DNA from: Isochrysis galbana
Lineage: Eukaryota > Haptophyta > Isochrysidales > Isochrysidaceae
Direction of reading: 5' to 3'
Assembly (NCBI GenBank): GCA_018136815.1
Contig: CM030937.1
Location: 3,027,820-3,091,819 of the forward strand
Length of the DNA stretch: 64,000 nt
Shown here piece by piece: positions 28,645 through 39,229 of the stretch; position 1 is the stretch's first letter, and every line of letters begins with the position of its first letter. The translations under genes were made by a program, and so were the position numbers. Below the pieces are notes generated by a model that had not been told where the DNA came from, did no database searches, and was given only the letters and a program-made list of their open reading frames with translations.

Positions 28645-29330
28645 GTTGTTCCTTTTGTTGGAATGATTCGTTGAGTTTCCTCTTCGGCCATGACATGACG
28701 CTCCTGTGCTGCCGCCGTCGGCTGTCGATGTCTTATGCCCTTCATGACTGGAGCGGAGCTCGCATGCATCTGGGGTGTGCTAGGAGCTCTGTCGTTTGAT
28801 GTTAAGGCATATACAGATTTTCGTACCATTTCTCCTCTTAGGGTGCATCGAGCGGGTGCATCGATGACAATTTACCTTGCTCGAAGGGAGGGCCTAACGT
28901 TCTGAACAGCGTGGAATCATTTGTTCGTCCCCTTCATTGGTCTTAGATCTCTCGCCTGAACACACCCACAAGTGCTGCATGCACATGTATGGCAGCACAT
29001 ATCAGTGCTCCCCGTACTTTCCTCACTTCCCCTCTTGAGTTCAACAATAGTGAAATCCCGTGTGGACATTTATTCCTTCTCTCGACTCACGTTGAACATG
29101 CCAGCAGAACTCCCTAACCGCCGTGGATGCCGATGCGCCGTGCTCCCACTCCCACGCCACATTTCACATTACATGTCACCCCGTTCCCCTTTGCTCACGT
29201 GTGCTCATGCGTTTTGATCCGCGTGAGGTTGCAGACTTGCCTCCCTGTAGCCCGGTCGCTCACACTCACTCTTCTTAACCACTATTTCTATTTCCCACCT
29301 CCCCTGGGTGTCCAAGGATTCCGCAGGGTG
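28645..29330. other. Stretch downstream of eL43, no gene seen
   Basis: Probably 3' untranslated region plus spacer. I see no convincing frame. Confidence 0.4.
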
Positions 29331-29331
29331 A

Positions 29332-29400
29332 GGGCGGTCAAACAGCAGGGGCTTTTTAACTATACTAGTAAGGGTTTGGCTGCATTTTTTGACCGTGGCG
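29332..29400 (+). repeat. Isolated TIR-family end
   Basis: GA-GGGCGGTCAAACAG, then GGGGCTTTTTAACT, repeats the left end of the 8473-11351 element, with only loose similarity after that. The flank is GA rather than TA. Confidence 0.6.
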
Positions 29401-29767
29401 CGATGCCCAATAAAAAGGCTCCGGGGGGGGCTATTGACGCATCGAAAATCTTCGCCAAGAAATGGTGCGATTCGCCCCCCCTCTCCCCCCCTCTGTCCTC
29501 TGTCACGCGAGCTCACTCAGCACGCTCTACCCGTAAACCGTAAAGAATTTGCGGTCACGCCCGCGGGGGGATCGGTTCCTTTAGATCTAAGCTACATTCG
29601 GTATTTGATTCCCGCCCGATGCAGGGCCGTGTCGGGCTGCCGACAGTCCGACCACCCCCTGACCCTCTAGCATCATTGCCCGCGCAACCCACCCAGCACC
29701 AAGCTCCTCACAGCTCACATCCTCACGGCGCGCGCACGCGGCTACCCAAGCTACTAGAGGCCCCGCC

Positions 29768-30986
29768 TAAGGGTAGGTAAAAATATGTAGAAAAAATCGC
29801 CCAAATATGTCGCTGAAATATGTTGAAAATATGTAGACTCCACGCGCCCAAATATGTAGAAAAGATGTAGTTATGTAGTCAAGTTTTCTGCTTTTCTACT
29901 AAGTAAGCTAACGCGCTCACGCACTCCGAGATCTCCGAACACCTACTTATCTATTATCTATCTACTATCTAGCAAGGTGTTTTGCATGTACATATACCAT
30001 ACATAGAGAGTATAGACAGCAGCATAAAAGGACAGGATGCTATACTACAACATGCTCACACACACACACACACGCCCACATCACGCGCGTCCTTCTTTCT
30101 CCTGCGCGCTTGTTGCCATTGTAGCGCAACAGCCTCGCGTGCGGACGTGGGGCTCGCAGCATCACTGCCTGCCGCCGCTCCCACGCCACGCAACGCGGCT
30201 CGTGCAGCGGCGTTTGCGGCCTCGCTGACCTGCAAGGGCGAGGGAGATGTGCGGGCGCGGGTCAGCACGCATGGGGCAGGGGCAGAGGGGCGAGGGGGAG
30301 GGGAGAGTGGCATGACCTGCTTGGCTGTCGTAATTTGGCGGCATGGCGCTCGCCGCCCGTCGCTCCCGTCACTTGTTGCCACCGCCCTCCGCCCCCTCCC
30401 CCCTCCACCAAGTCTTAAAGAAACACGTGAAAGTATCACGTACTCGTTCGCGCCGTTGCGACTCACCGAACAAAATGGTCATTCCCGCGTGCCCACCCCC
30501 CCTCCCTCCCCGCGCGAGTGGGCCCAACATATGTAGGAGATACGCCCCCCCCCCCCCCCAATATGTAGGGAGATACGCAAATTAGGCCCAGGCCAATACT
30601 TGTAGTAAAACTCGCCCAAACTTGCGGGCCAAACTTGCGGGATTCTTGCAACAGCCCGCCCAAACTTGTAGCCATTCTTGTAGCAATTCTTGCCCAAACT
30701 TGTAGCCATTCTTGTAGTTGTAGCAATTAGGGGTAAGGCAGAGTTTCGGAAATAACGAAATAACTCGTGAATTTGGACACATAACACATAACACATAACA
30801 CACACTCACATGGCACATGGCCTCCTGCTCCCTTTTGTTGTTGTTGTAACGTAACAATAATGACGCCTGTATCTGATCAGCGAGTGACGATGAACGATTC
30901 GGACCAAACATAATGGCCAATAAAGAAAAGACGCGCTCACACGAAGCCGAGTTTGGAGTCATGCCACATATTTTTACCTACCCCTA
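29768..30986. mobile_element. Non-autonomous hAT transposon with 8-bp target duplication
   Basis: The ends are inverted repeats: TAAGGGTAGGTAAAAATATGT at 29768-29788, and the reverse of TAGGGGTAGGTAAAAATATGT at 30966-30986, 20 of 21 identical. The octamer GCCCCGCC occurs immediately outside both ends (29760-29767 and 30987-30994), an exact 8-bp target duplication as hAT elements make. Total length is 1219 bp. Near the left end are several CCCAAATATG motifs (29785-29870). At 30600-30725 are five to six CCCAAACTTG motifs. The only recognisable coding content is the C-terminal dimerization segment of a hAT transposase at 30582-30962 (minus). Confidence 0.88.
30582..30962 (-). CDS. Solo hAT dimerization-domain ORF
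   Basis: Predicted 126 aa. The ATG at 30962 lies about 4 bp inside the right inverted repeat of the 29768-30986 element. The first 40 residues, T-P-N-S-A-S-C-E-R-V-F-S-L-L, then M-F-G and S-S-S-L, are the core of the hAT C-terminal dimerization domain. They match the end of the transposase pseudogene at 46983-48695 almost residue for residue. The remaining part is translated from the CAAGTTTGGG-motif region and is probably not functional protein sequence. No DNA-binding or catalytic (RNase-H-like) segment is left. It could be pure remnant, or it could act as a dominant repressor by pairing with intact transposase. Whether it is expressed is unknown. Confidence 0.6.
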   Translation of the reverse strand: MTPNSASCERVFSLLAIMFGPNRSSSLADQIQASLLLRYNNNKREQEAMCHVSVCYVLCVMCPNSRVISLFPKLCLTPNCYNYKNGYKFGQELLQEWLQVWAGCCKNPASLARKFGRVLLQVLAWA

Positions 30987-30994
30987 GCCCCGCC

Positions 30995-32620
30995 CCGACC
31001 ATCCTAACCCGGCCTTCGCAGGATTCGCCCTCTCTCGAAGTCGGCATCGAGATCCAGGATCAGCTTACCGGCGCGGCGTCCATGCGTGGCTGACGAGCCT
31101 CCGCGTTGTTGAGGCTTGATTGAGGCTGCCGGCGCGGCCATCCTATCTCTGGCAATGCCAGATCGATCAGGCGCTGATCGATGAGGCGCCCGCCAGCCGC
31201 AGCCGCCTCACACCCCCCGCTCTGCGCTCTGGTATGCTCGTGGGTCGTGGGGTGCGGAGGGTGCCGAGGGTTGCGCGTTGTTTTGTCCGTGTGACCTCCC
31301 CATCACTCATTTTTGTGCGGCTGTGTCCAACTGCCCGAGTTGTTCGTGTGCAGTGTGTAGTACAGGGCACATATGTACTACAATTGACAATTGAACATCG
31401 ATAAACGATCGAGTCATATGTATCCATCTAGTATACATACTACTCATTATCATCCCAACTGATGATGCCAAGCCAGGCAAAAAATGCGGCCGAGCGACCA
31501 AAAACTGCTTCTGAGCGGTCGTTATAGTGGTAACGTGTAACGTGGGCCGTCGACACTGCACACTGCCGGGCCAAAAAGCCAAAAACCAAAAAATGGGAAT
31601 TTTCTCACGTCGGCACGCGCGCGCGCGAAAGAATTGGAAGTTGAGACTCGGAGAGGGTCTTGCTAGTTACTAGTTAGAAGTTAGAGCATATGGAGGCCAT
31701 TCATGCATTTTTTTGCCAGGAGAAAGCGACCCGGAGAACCCGATTTTTACCGTCCCCACCTCTATTGTCAGCTACGGTTCCGCTATATGGGGCTTGGCAA
31801 CGGAGCATCTGGCATCTGGCATCTGGCGTTTGGGTACCTCAGCTTGGCCAAGGCTGCGTCAATTGACGGTGTACTGCAAGTGGCAAGTGGTTGACGACAT
31901 TGACGCCGCCGGTTGACGGTTGATGAGCGATGGGTGAGGCGTTGGCATGGTTGGAGCCGCCAGCCGCGTGGCCGCTGTGCAACAGGGACCCTCTCTCCCC
32001 CCCCCCCCCCCCTCCCCTCTCCCCTCTTCCGCCCTCTTCCCTCTTCCCCTCCTCTCTCCCTCTCTCCCTCTCTCGCTCCCCCAAGCACCCCCCATCTCGA
32101 CCCTCCCCCTCCCCCCTCCCCTCCCCCTCCCTCCCTGCCTCCCTCCCTCTTCCTCCCTTCCACCTCCTGACTGTTTCTCGTTTTCTCCCATCGCCCCATG
32201 CCCATGCCATATGCCATCACGCATCAAGGACCCCAACCCAAACCCCCAACCCAAACCCAAACCCAAACCATGCCCATGCCTCGCGGTGCGCGTGGTCTAG
32301 TGGTCTCCGGCTCACAAATCGGACGACGACGACCGATGTCAGCTACCACCGTCCCATCATCCATGTCCCATGCCCCGCATCCCTCCTTCACATGTGTGGT
32401 AAGAAGACTGAGTACGCGTATATGACAATAATCTAATACTTGCACTACTACTCTACTACAACTCTAGACTCTACTTTAGAGTAGAGGAAATGAGGAGAGG
32501 AGGAGAGGAGAGGGAGACGGGGGGGGGCGGGGGGGGAAGAAGAGGGACACCGTCGTCTTTCAAAGGGTTTGGCGGCCGGCCCACGTCGCTAGGCTCGCCG
32601 TCGGCGGCTCCGCGACGAGC
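30995..32620. other. Intergenic stretch before PUS7
   Basis: No gene recognised. Features seen are a CT-rich tract at 31995-32170, a telomere-like array of CCCAAA/CCCAAC words at 32232-32268, and GA/G-rich sequence at 32490-32545 just before PUS7. Confidence 0.45.
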
Positions 32621-35427
32621 ATGCCTTCCACCGCCGCCGCAGCAGCAGACGCGTCAACGCGCTCCTCCTCCCCCCTCTCCACCACCACCACCAACACCTC
32701 CTCCTCCTCCTCCTCCTCCTCCTCCTCCTCCTCCTCCTCCTCCTCCTCCTCCTCCGCGGCCGCCTCCTCCTCCGCCTCCTCCTCCACCTCCGCCCCCACC
32801 GCTGCCTCTGCCCCCTCTGCCCCCTCTGCCCCCTCTGCCTCTTTCTCATCGTCCACCAGCCGTGCTGCCGCGGCTCGCTCTACTGGGCTGTGTGAGGAGG
32901 CGGAGGTGGGCATATTCGACTACGCGACCCCCTCACTCGCGGGCATCGGCGGCGTACTCAAGCGGCAGCCCGCTGACTTCTGTGTGAGCGAACTGCGCGC
33001 TTCAGGCCAAGAGGTGCGCCTCGACTCAGAGCCGCTTCTCGAGGACAAAGGGCTGCGGTGGCTGGACTGGCTTGATGAGAAGGCGGATGTTGAAGAAGAC
33101 GAGGGCGAGCAATGTGAGGAAGCTGACGATGGCGAGGATACGACATCCGATTGGGCCGAGGAGGCGGAGAACGGGGTTGACGGCGGACATTGGGCGGGGT
33201 TCACTCGCTTTGTTATGCAAAAGGAGCGAATGGACACGCTCGGCGCGATCGGCGAGTTGGCCGGGCTGCTGGGCGTCCCTGCCAGACACTTTACAGTAGC
33301 TGGGCTGAAGGACTACCGTGCAATCACCGTGCAGGAGGTAGTTGTGCGCGGCGTGCCTCCCGAGAGCATCAGCGCCATCAAGCTGCCAACAGCCATTCGC
33401 GTGGGCACCGCGTGGCAAACGCGCGCACCTATGAAGCTGGGCGGCTGTGGTGGCAACCGCTTCCGCATTGTTTTACGAGACGCCCACGCCGGTGGCCGCT
33501 CGGCCAAGAGCGTGCGCCGCGCGATGCGGGCGCTGAAACGGCGCGGCTTCGTCAACTACTTTGGCCTGCAGCGGTTTGGTGCCATGGCTGCTGCTAATCA
33601 TGACGTCGGCCTCTTCACGCTCCTCCGCAAGTATGCCAAAGGGATGCAGCTGGTACTTGCTCCTCCAGCTGGCGTTAAACTTAGCAGTGCTGAGGCTGAA
33701 GCCTATGACGCGTGGGCAATAGGGGGTGACGCCCGGACGGCATTCCGGCTGATGCCGCGTACACGGCCGCTACAGCGGGCTCTTCTTGCTCGATTGGCCT
33801 CCGAGGGCAGTGCAGGAGGTGCTGGTGTCCGCCGTGCGGCGACGAAGAGGATGCATTGGGGACCGGAAACGGGCGATGTTGCCGAGGGTGAACGTCAGGC
33901 ACCCGGCGAGCATTTTGAAGATGGTGAAGTGGCGTGGAACCGTAGCGAAGAAGGCAGCTCCAGCCGTGCGCGTGGATGCCGCTCGGGAGTGCGTAAGTCT
34001 CGGTGGACGGCGGACGAGGCGCGCGCTCGCGACGCCTTCTTGTCCCTACCGCTCGCCCAGCGCCGCTTGTTTGCTCACGCCTACTTCTCTCGCTTGTGGA
34101 ACATTGCCGCGTCAGAAAGGCTGCGCAGGTGAGACATATCGCTCGCCCTCCTCCACTAGGCTATTCGATACTCGAGTGGTGCGTTTTGTGGCGATCCGAC
34201 TTGATCGGCCAAGGCCCCACAATTTCGTACCTGCCCTTTATGGCATAGGTACGGAATAAGTTCTGCACGACGGGGCGAGCTCGTGCTTCTCCGCCCATCC
34301 GACGCGCCTATCGGCTGCGAGTGCGATGGTTGCGTTGATTACGCTAACCAACGCGCGACATTTCATTGCGCCAGCTCTAAGGGAGGGCCACGCAAGCGAT
34401 GCGTGCACATCGTCAGCGCAGAAGAGGAGGCAGCCGGCAAGTTTGGGCCTCGCAAGGTGCGTGCCATAGCCCCGGATGGCTCACATTAGTTTTGAAGCGT
34501 GCTAAAGTGCCCACGAACCTTACTTGGCCTCACGCACACGTGGATAAGAGATTCGTATCATGGGCTCTTGTAAAATTCACGCAAAGCGGCACATGGGCTC
34601 TCTTGCTCTTGTAGTGCGTGTGGCTGGCAGTCTGTGCCCTTAACCCCGACTCTTGCCTTCAGATTGTGCTCCCACTGCCGGGCTCACATACCCTATTCCC
34701 ACGCGAGGAAGTCGGTGCGCTTTACCGCCGACTCCTCTCTTACGACGACATACCACTTGATGGTGCCTCGATTGAAGTCTCCTCCTCTACGGAGGTGCCT
34801 GCCCTCACCTTGCGTGGGTCATACCGCCGGCTTCTCATTCGTCCGCGCAACCTCTCATGGAACTTGGTCGTAAGTCAGGCCTCCGGGGACTCATCGTGTA
34901 TGCAAAGTCTAAGCTCGTCGAAGGCTCAATCTAGCGGGACCATGGCGTCGGTAGCCGACGTGCTCAACGCCTCTACGCCCGCCGAAGACCACACTGCAAT
35001 CTCACATGTGACACTCCCGCTGGCAAACGCTGCCGCTGTTCCAGTGCCTATTATGGATGCGGCTGCAGGTTCGCGGCCTGGAAATACTCGTGCAAATGCC
35101 TCGAAGGATGCGACTGGCAATGGAACAACGACTGGGACACAAAGTTGTGGGAACAAGAGCCGCAAGAAGCAGAAGTGCATGTCCGAAGACTTGGAGCCAT
35201 TAAACGTTGATGCCATTGGCACAGGTTGCTGCACCCACGAAGGCCCGACCACGGGCGGTGGAATTGACGCGCCATGCCGGACGCTCGTGCGTGAGGATGG
35301 GACGTGCGACGTGTTCGTGCAGTTCGACTTGCCCCCTGGCTGTTACGCCACAATGGCCCTGCGTGAGGTGAGCAAGATGCACCCGCCTCCCTCTCGAGTG
35401 GGCCACATCCGGTTCAACGACTATTGA
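32621..35427 (+). CDS. PUS7: tRNA/mRNA pseudouridine synthase PUS7 (TruD family), three exons
   Basis: Exons 32621-34128, 34249-34456 and 34663-35427 give about 826 aa; both introns are GT-AG and keep frame. The enzyme converts uridine to pseudouridine in tRNA (positions 13 and 35 in other organisms) and in some mRNAs. TruD motifs are seen in order: V-A-G-L-K-D-Y-R-A-I-T with the catalytic Asp at 231, F-V-N-Y-F-G-L-Q-R-F-G, and Y-F-S-R-L-W-N-I-A-A-S-E-R-L-R-R at the exon 1/2 junction. Exon 3 opens I-V-L-P-L-P-G, which is conserved after the insertion domain. The first 90 residues are serine/alanine-rich, encoded by a long TCC repeat (32695-32755), so the N-terminus is disordered or a targeting tail. 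Exon 3 contains a 150-residue low-complexity insert (about 34880-35200) before the conserved end F-V-Q-F-D-L-P-P-G-C-Y-A-T-M-A-L-R-E. Confidence 0.93.
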
Positions 35428-35794
35428 AGAGTGTATCATCCACCTACGAGTTGGAGTTGCACGAGTTGGAACATGGCCTAACAGAAGCGACCCGACGGCA
35501 GCTCGATGTTCGTCGAGGCGCATCGAGCATCGAGCGTCTAGCAAGGGTCGCCTCATCTTTTGCTATCCTTGCTCGGGCTTACGTTGACACGTCCAACCAC
35601 TCAACCGACTGCATTAGACGTTGTCATACGGTGTCGTATCAGCGTCTCACTCTTGTCTTGTTGGACTGCATGTATATAGTATTACAATTCGCGAGTGATT
35701 GCTATCTCCTCCTCTTCATGTCTTGCAGCGCTTATTTTGCGATCATCATAATTTATTATTTGCTCAAGCGTTTTGAGTGCGTATTACAACTACG
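35428..35794. other. Downstream flank of PUS7, no gene seen
   Basis: AT-rich towards the right end. Probably 3' untranslated sequence and spacer. Confidence 0.4.
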
Positions 35795-36190
35795 GTTATA
35801 CTTACTTGGTTCAACTAAGTTTATACTTAGTTTTCCCATGGGGGGACACGAGCCCCCCCCCTGCCTCTCCACTCCTCCCCTGCCGTAGGGGAGGAACCAC
35901 CCACCCCCTTGACAGCTGCCTGATCCTGATGGCTTGCCAGGAGCACACGGCCCTGCTAACCCATCCTCCCACACACAGGCTCGCGTGTCTCGCTCACCCT
36001 CGCCTGTCGCGGCCAGCCCATTGCTCCATTGCTCCAATCCCTCCCCCCCCTCCCCTGTTCGACAAGCAGACAGGTGCATGCAGAGTGGGTGCTCCTGGGG
36101 CTCAGGAGCGCCGGCGAGGGAGAGGCAGGAGAGGCCACGGCCCAACCCCCCCGGCCTCCTATGCCCCCTGAGCCGGCCTCCAGGAGCCTC
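35795..36190 (-). repeat. Truncated inverted copy of the 13967-14724 repeat
   Basis: AACTAAGTTTATACTTAGTT at the left, then CCCATGGGGGG, CTCTCCACTCCTCCCCTGCC and the GGCTTGCCAGGAGC block follow the right half of the 758-bp repeat in reverse. The copy ends near the CTGGAGGC-rich segment. Confidence 0.7.
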
Positions 36191-36447
36191 CATGTTGTAT
36201 TCAGGCCTTTTGGCATGTATATTTCGACATGAGCACGAGCCTTCTTCGTTATATACCGTCTTCTATGTTCGTTGTGGTCGCGCGAGGAACCTGCCCAAAG
36301 ATCCGCTCCGAGCGCGCGGAACGCGCTCGTTGCTCAAAATTTTGGGCAGGAGGGGCGGACCCAGTGGAATCCAGCTCATTGGGGCCCAAGGGGGGGCCAT
36401 GAGCCATCCTCCTTGTCCCCTCCACACCACAAGCCATCGGCTCACCA

Positions 36448-36832
36448 CCCAGATGGGACAATAGGCTTCTAATAGGTTCTATTAAGAGGTCAAGAGGCCT
36501 ACCAGACCTGTTACCTGTTAATAGGTAATAGGTAAAAAAAAACCTTTCAATATTCTCGCCTCGCGCGTGGCTATAGGCCTATACTATAGGTACCGCTATC
36601 GTAGCCACGCCCAAATCATCTCGGATCCCTTCCTCTCCCTAGTAACTTAGCTCAGAAGTCAGAAGCCAATCATATTCATAATATACATCACATACTCATA
36701 CATCTATAAAATTAGTAAAATGAGTTTTATTTTGACCTGTTACGGACCTATTGCGACCTGTCAATAGGTCCTCTTAATAGGAATAGGCCCCCGAAACCTG
36801 TTGACCTTGTACCTGTTGTCCCATCCGGGGCT
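36448..36832. mobile_element. Probable MITE with ATGGGACAAYAGG / CTATTAAGAGG inverted ends
   Basis: The left side (36448-36500) reads GATGGGACAATAGG and then TTCTATTAAGAGG. The right side (36765-36832) reads CCTCTTAATAGGAATAGG and ends CCTGTTGTCCCATC, its reverse with indels. The about 385-bp body contains further AATAGGT/ACCTGTT words and, at 36530-36570, a reverse copy of the SINE-like module end (AACCTTTCAATATTCTCGCC). No ORF. Confidence 0.5.
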
Positions 36833-37545
36833 CACCATGGAGGGTGAGCGAGGCAAGGGGGGAGATGAGGTCCGAGCGCTCCGCATGGGGGCAAGAAGGC
36901 GCCGGATGAATGCGGGCAGGTGGGCAGGGTCCATAGGGACCCACCCAGTCCCGTGCAGCAGCTCCATATCGCGGTGGTGCCCATGAGGCAACCACCGCGG
37001 CTTGGGCGAGGCAGAGCGCCATCGCCGATCGCATCGCCAATCGTATATCGCCGGATAAGATTCTTACTACATTCACGCGCACGCACATTCACACAAACGC
37101 ACGCGAAACTAATAGTAACAAAGTAAGAGCGCGCGGGGAAATTTCTGTGCCGCAAGAATGCCCCGCGCGGACTCGAAACGGCCGCGAGGGAGAAGTGAGA
37201 AGGAAAGACCTCAGTGTAAACATACAGAGGTTAGAATGAGCATCCACGATGCATGAGATGGATGTATCCAAGATATGCATCTATGATGCACATATCATGG
37301 ATGTATCCATGATAATGGCCCACCCGCCCTCGCCTCCCCAGCAGGCCTGCAGAAGCAGAGAACAGGCAGAGTCCTGTTCCCTGCAGATGAACGAACAGAG
37401 CCAGAGTCTGGCTCTGCCGCCTGCCTCCACCGGCCTGCCCCCCCAACAAGGACTCCCCATGGTGGGTGGGAGCGGTCGGCGCGCGCTCCATCGCTAAAAC
37501 TATAACAATAGTTTATTTTTAAACGCTGCCTAGAGCTACATATTC
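36833..37545. other. Spacer upstream of the methyltransferase stop
   Basis: Contains a small cluster of GATGGATGTATCCA/CATGGATGTATCCATG palindromic words (37255-37312). No gene is recognised. Confidence 0.4.
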
Positions 37546-37549
37546 AATG

Positions 37550-39229
37550 CTAAGTGATATATAGGCGAGGTGCGCAGCGCAAAGCAAGTGCACGGCTCCA
37601 TGCCCTCAACAAGGGCCCGGCTAAGGCAGTTTTGTTAGCGCTCGTTGGGGAGGGAAGGGTGGCTTGCAATGAGACGCCATCATGAGGCAGTACTCGAGGC
37701 CAGCGGCAGACCGAAGAGGGTCGACTCCCAACGCAAATATCTAACAATTGGTGGGGTTCAGCATCGCCAGGCGCTGCAATTGGAGTGCCGGGCACATCCG
37801 CCGCCATTGCAGTGAGCAGCTCATCGACACGCTGCTGTAAGTCTCTCAAGCGTACACATATCCATCCCACCGGGAGACGCGAATGATAATCTGCACCTGG
37901 CACGTGACCCGCTACTTCGTCTTCAAAAGTGGAGGTAGTCTCAGGTGCAAAGTCGCGTAGGGCATGGACATCGGTGCATGTGGCATCGGCCTCCGGGAGC
38001 TCTCCCACCAAGGCATTCAGCATGGGGGGCATCCAGCACAACTGCGGCTCGCGGCCATGAGGACAGGCGCGCAGAACAAGGTGGATAGCGACCGATAGGG
38101 CCTCAACTTGCCCTCTTTCTCGGCTACGGCCTTCAAGGGCACAAATGAGCGACGCGCCTATTGCTCCGACGACTGGCGGGGAGACCGCATTGCCGAGGAG
38201 GCGGCATCCGAGGGCATCCTTCGTCGGTAAGATAAAGTCCTCACTGAATCCCATCAAGCGAGCACACTCACGTGAGGAGAAGAAGCGCGGCGGCAGTTCC
38301 GTTTGATGAGTTGGTTGGCGCCTCCCATCATGGCTTGACTCGGTTTCTTGTCGCCGAAAATTCACCTCGGCTTCCGGCTCCCTTGAGGAGGTTGAGGTTC
38401 CCTGTTTGGGCTCTACGACCGAGACGGTATCCCCACAAGCACCATAGATTCCCATGGGAACGAACTGGGAGAAGAGGAGATAGCCCGACCGATACGTTGC
38501 CTGCAACGTCTGAGCAAGCGCGGCCTTCTGGAGCAGCCGAGCTCCCGGGAAGCGATTGAAATAGGCAGAAGATTGGACCTTGGCCCACTTTGTGGCGCCA
38601 ATCGAGAGCGCCTGGGCCACAGCCGGTGTCATTTCCTCCTGAGTGTGGAGCACCTCGAGGGCAGAGCGCCGCAATTCGGGCAGGATCGGCCAGGCGAAGC
38701 GCGTTACTGGGTGCTCTGGCTGTCCAAATAGATTGAGTCGGAAGGCAACAAGAAAGAGACGCCGCCGACGCTGTGGCAAGAGGGCTGCAGAGTCGAATAG
38801 AGCACATCGAATAGCAAAGCCGGCAGCACGCAAGCAACTGCAGACCTCGGCAAAGGCTCCCGGATTTGTTAGTAGGCCACGCACGTTCTCCAGCAGCAGG
38901 GCCTTGGGTTGGCATGCCTTTGCCAGTCGGCACATTTCATGGAAAAGCGCGCCTCTTTCGTCGCCAAACCCGCCGCAGGCACCAGCATTGGAGAAGGACT
39001 GGCACGGGAAGCCTCCAACCAGGAGGTCGTGGTACGGTAACATGTATGGCGACACGCCCTTCACATCTCCCGCCTCGACGCATGTGGCGAAGTTGCGGCG
39101 GAGGACCTGGGTTGCCATCTTGGAATACTCGCACGAGAACACGCACTGGCCGCCCAACGCCTCGAGGCCGAGTCGGAAGCCGCCGATGCCGGCGAAGAGC
39201 TCGACAAACGTGAAGCGCGGCTCAGCCAT
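37550..39229 (-). CDS. Bacterial-type C5 cytosine DNA methyltransferase
   Basis: Predicted 559 aa, intronless, from the ATG at 39229. Methylates cytosine at carbon 5 in DNA. All catalytic landmarks are in place: motif I F-A-G-I-G-G-F-R-L-G (12-21), motif IV G-G-F-P-C-Q-S-F-S with the nucleophile Cys76, motif VI E-N-V (114-116), motif VIII Q-R-R-R-R (from 153), and motif X G-N-A-V-S (346-350). A target-recognition region of about 160 residues lies between VIII and X. The catalytic domain begins at residue 6, so there are no BAH, PWWP, chromo or helicase domains as in DNMT1, DNMT3 or DNMT5, and the order is that of restriction-modification enzymes. The 200 residues after motif X are of unknown type. 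The closest known group could be the prokaryote-derived methyltransferases found in algae and protists. No restriction endonuclease is next to it. DNMT2 (tRNA) is unlikely given the sequence around P-C-Q. Confidence 0.92.
   Translation of the reverse strand: MAEPRFTFVELFAGIGGFRLGLEALGGQCVFSCEYSKMATQVLRRNFATCVEAGDVKGVSPYMLPYHDLLVGGFPCQSFSNAGACGGFGDERGALFHEMCRLAKACQPKALLLENVRGLLTNPGAFAEVCSCLRAAGFAIRCALFDSAALLPQRRRRLFLVAFRLNLFGQPEHPVTRFAWPILPELRRSALEVLHTQEEMTPAVAQALSIGATKWAKVQSSAYFNRFPGARLLQKAALAQTLQATYRSGYLLFSQFVPMGIYGACGDTVSVVEPKQGTSTSSREPEAEVNFRRQETESSHDGRRQPTHQTELPPRFFSSRECARLMGFSEDFILPTKDALGCRLLGNAVSPPVVGAIGASLICALEGRSRERGQVEALSVAIHLVLRACPHGREPQLCWMPPMLNALVGELPEADATCTDVHALRDFAPETTSTFEDEVAGHVPGADYHSRLPVGWICVRLRDLQQRVDELLTAMAADVPGTPIAAPGDAEPHQLLDICVGSRPSSVCRWPRVLPHDGVSLQATLPSPTSANKTALAGPLLRAWSRALALRCAPRLYIT

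Noticed and set aside
32560-32913. Glu-rich or Arg-rich frames on the minus strand opposite PUS7
   Set aside because: They are the reverse complement of the TCC repeat and the conserved PUS7 frame explains the sequence.
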